Shown: one piece after another, positions 62,654 to 64,000 of the stretch
Layout of the letters: each line of letters starts with the position of its first letter
Numbering within the stretch: the first letter of the stretch is position 1
Source of the DNA: Larkinella terrae
GTDB lineage: Bacteria; Bacteroidota; Bacteroidia; Cytophagales; Spirosomataceae
DNA: 64,000 nt
NCBI RefSeq assembly: GCF_009668025.1
Contig: NZ_WJXZ01000001.1
Span: 811,004 to 875,003, forward strand
Reading direction: 5' to 3'
The notes under the pieces: model-generated
What the model was told of the DNA's origin: nothing
Database searches by the model: none
The model's input: only the letters and a program-made list of their open reading frames with translations
Made by a program: the position numbers and the translations under genes

Positions 62654-62925
62654 AATGTGAAAGTGGGTCGAATGAGCGTGGATTTCATACCCCGAAATTG
62701 CAACCGTTGCCTCACGGAAACCACCGGAAATAAACAATAAGTCGTTCTCAGTGAATAAGTAACAAACCGGGCCGACGGCTTACGCCGGCGTTTTGATTTC
62801 ACTCAATAGATTTCCGGCATAAATTTTTAGTCGGATGTCGTTTTTGGCTAAACTTAAAGTAACTTAGGTAGCTGAAATACAGGGAGTTTTTTGCGTTCTA
62901 TGATTTATACGATCCGAAGTCCGTT

Positions 62926-64000
62926 ATGAAACGATATCTCACGCTCCTGCTGCTTGTGCTGTCGATTGCCAGCCGGGCCAATTCCATCCTGATTCCGATG
63001 GATGACCGCCAGAAAAACCATCTCAAATCATACGGTATTGCCTATTTTGTCCTGAAAGCCGGGCTGGAAGTCGACTGGCTGCTCAATTACCGGGGCGGTA
63101 GTTTCATGATCAAGCATAGCCCGACGGTCGAAACCGAGTGCCGGGTTCGGGGCATTTCGTTCGAGATCATCTCGGATGCCGACGCCAATACCATTCAGCA
63201 GCAGATTTCGAATCCGGACCTGAACATGGCTTCGGTCAAACTGGTGTCGGCCGCCCGGATCGTGGTCTATTCGCCGATCAAGGTCAGCCCCTCCGAATTT
63301 GAAAATACCGATGCGGTTTTGCTGGTCCTCAAATACGCCGAAATCCCGTTTGAAGTGGTGTATGACGAAGAAATCCTGCGGGGCGACCTGGCAAAATACG
63401 ACTGGATTCACCTCCACCACGAAGATTTTACGGGTCAGTTTGGCCGGAATACGCGCCGGATGTCGGTCGAAGACGTGAAGGCGCAGGAAGACATTGCCAG
63501 GAAATTCAACTTCCCGAAAGTTTCGCAGATGAAGCTGGCCGTTGCCAAGAAAATCCGGGATTTCTGCGCCGGGGGCGGTTACATGTTCGCCATGTGTTCG
63601 GGGGCCGAAACCTTCGACATTGCGCTGGCGGCCGAGGGCGTCGATATTGTGGGCAGCACCTACGACGGCGACGGTGTCGACCCGAACGCCCAATCGAAAC
63701 TCGATTTCAGTAAAACCGTTGCTTTTCAGAACTTTACGCTGGAACTCGACAACGGCTACGGTGGCATGGCCTTTTCCGACATCAACAGTTCGGCGGGTCG
63801 TTTCGGAGGTTGGGATCAGCCGTCGGGCTATTTCAGCCTGTTTAATTTTTCGGCCAAGTGGGACATGATTCCCGCCATGCTCGTTCAGAACCACGAATCG
63901 AACATCAAGGAATTTCAGGGCCAAACCACGGCTTTCCGCAAAAGCACCGTCAAACCGAACGTGCTCGTGATGGGCACCAGCCCCTCATCCGACCGGTACA
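62926..64000 (+). CDS. Secreted protein of the Bacteroidota 'asparagine synthetase B' type (partial, runs off right edge)
   Basis: About 358 residues are visible; the 3' end is outside the window. It has a signal peptide (KRYLTLLLLVLSIASRAN) followed by SILIPMDDRQKNHLKSYG and a segment like VDWLLNYRGGSF, which I recall from Bacteroidota proteins labelled asparagine synthetase B. The later GGGYMFAMCSGAETFDIALA resembles the Cys elbow of class I amidotransferase-like domains. An exported enzyme cannot be a normal asparagine synthetase, so the label is doubtful. Confidence 0.7.
   Translation, partial: MKRYLTLLLLVLSIASRANSILIPMDDRQKNHLKSYGIAYFVLKAGLEVDWLLNYRGGSFMIKHSPTVETECRVRGISFEIISDADANTIQQQISNPDLNMASVKLVSAARIVVYSPIKVSPSEFENTDAVLLVLKYAEIPFEVVYDEEILRGDLAKYDWIHLHHEDFTGQFGRNTRRMSVEDVKAQEDIARKFNFPKVSQMKLAVAKKIRDFCAGGGYMFAMCSGAETFDIALAAEGVDIVGSTYDGDGVDPNAQSKLDFSKTVAFQNFTLELDNGYGGMAFSDINSSAGRFGGWDQPSGYFSLFNFSAKWDMIPAMLVQNHESNIKEFQGQTTAFRKSTVKPNVLVMGTSPSSDRY

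Noticed and set aside
63028-63924. A 298-codon minus-strand frame at the right edge
   Set aside because: It is opposite a secreted protein with a signal peptide and family-like motifs.
1-64000. CRISPR arrays, tRNA or rRNA genes, prophage or a complete insertion sequence
   Set aside because: No evenly spaced repeats, no cloverleaf sequences, and no phage or transposase genes were seen.

Overview
The window looks like a chromosomal segment of a Bacteroidota bacterium of the Cytophagales type (Spirosoma/Larkinella-like). The inference rests on several things: an Oar-like and a second TonB-dependent receptor, a hybrid two-component sensor with propeller, Y_Y_Y and AraC domains, Bacteroidota promoters of the form TTG-N19-TAnnTTTG, many secreted TPR proteins and lipoproteins, and moderate-to-high GC. 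Genus is a guess; no rRNA, tRNA, CRISPR array or complete insertion sequence was seen.

Layout. (1) 1-9197: two copies of one module, each with an ECF-type sigma factor, a single-pass membrane protein with a cytoplasmic anti-sigma-like head and a TPR tail, and a secreted TPR-CHAT (caspase-like) protein. Copy A is at 1-4737 and copy B at 5171-9197, with a small lipoprotein between them. (2) 9323-9469: a MITE-like element just upstream of a seven-gene envelope operon (9564-17085). The operon encodes a coiled-coil protein, a membrane-anchored protein, a polytopic membrane protein, an outer-membrane barrel, a VWA lipoprotein, a periplasmic protein and a large TPR protein. (3) 17176-26911: a LolA-fold-like secreted protein, a diheme cytochrome c, the 1348-residue hybrid sensor, an amidohydrolase, a serine beta-lactamase-like protein with a GH3-C-like N-terminus, and a small secreted protein. 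(4) 27175-35938: a phytase-esterase-like lipoprotein, an Oar-like receptor, a small lipoprotein, a sulfatase and a Gfo/Idh/MocA lipoprotein. (5) 36038-48140: an alpha-glucan/trehalose cluster with a TreY-MalQ fusion, two further GH13 enzymes and TreZ, interrupted by a hydroxybutyrate dehydrogenase and two tandem DUF421 proteins with zinc ribbons. (6) 48371-64000: a methyltransferase, a receiver protein, a DmpA-type peptidase, a DUF1080 protein, an AI-2E-type transporter, an AraC/TonB/AraC block, an FUSC transporter, a PspC protein, an ankyrin protein, and the start of a protein usually labelled asparagine synthetase B in this phylum.

How the parts may work together. In 1-9197 the order of genes suggests envelope signalling: periplasmic TPR-CHAT proteins may act on, or report to, membrane TPR/anti-sigma proteins that hold sigma factors. 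This is inference from gene order and domains. The trehalose cluster can make trehalose from maltodextrins: TreY forms the terminal trehalosyl unit, TreZ releases it, and MalQ remodels the glucans. The spaces between genes are rich in palindromic elements of several families. One supplies the stop codon of treZ, and another has extended a small reading frame through a terminator.

The best candidates for something undescribed are the duplicated sigma/TPR-anchor/CHAT module and the seven-gene VWA/TPR envelope operon beside it.
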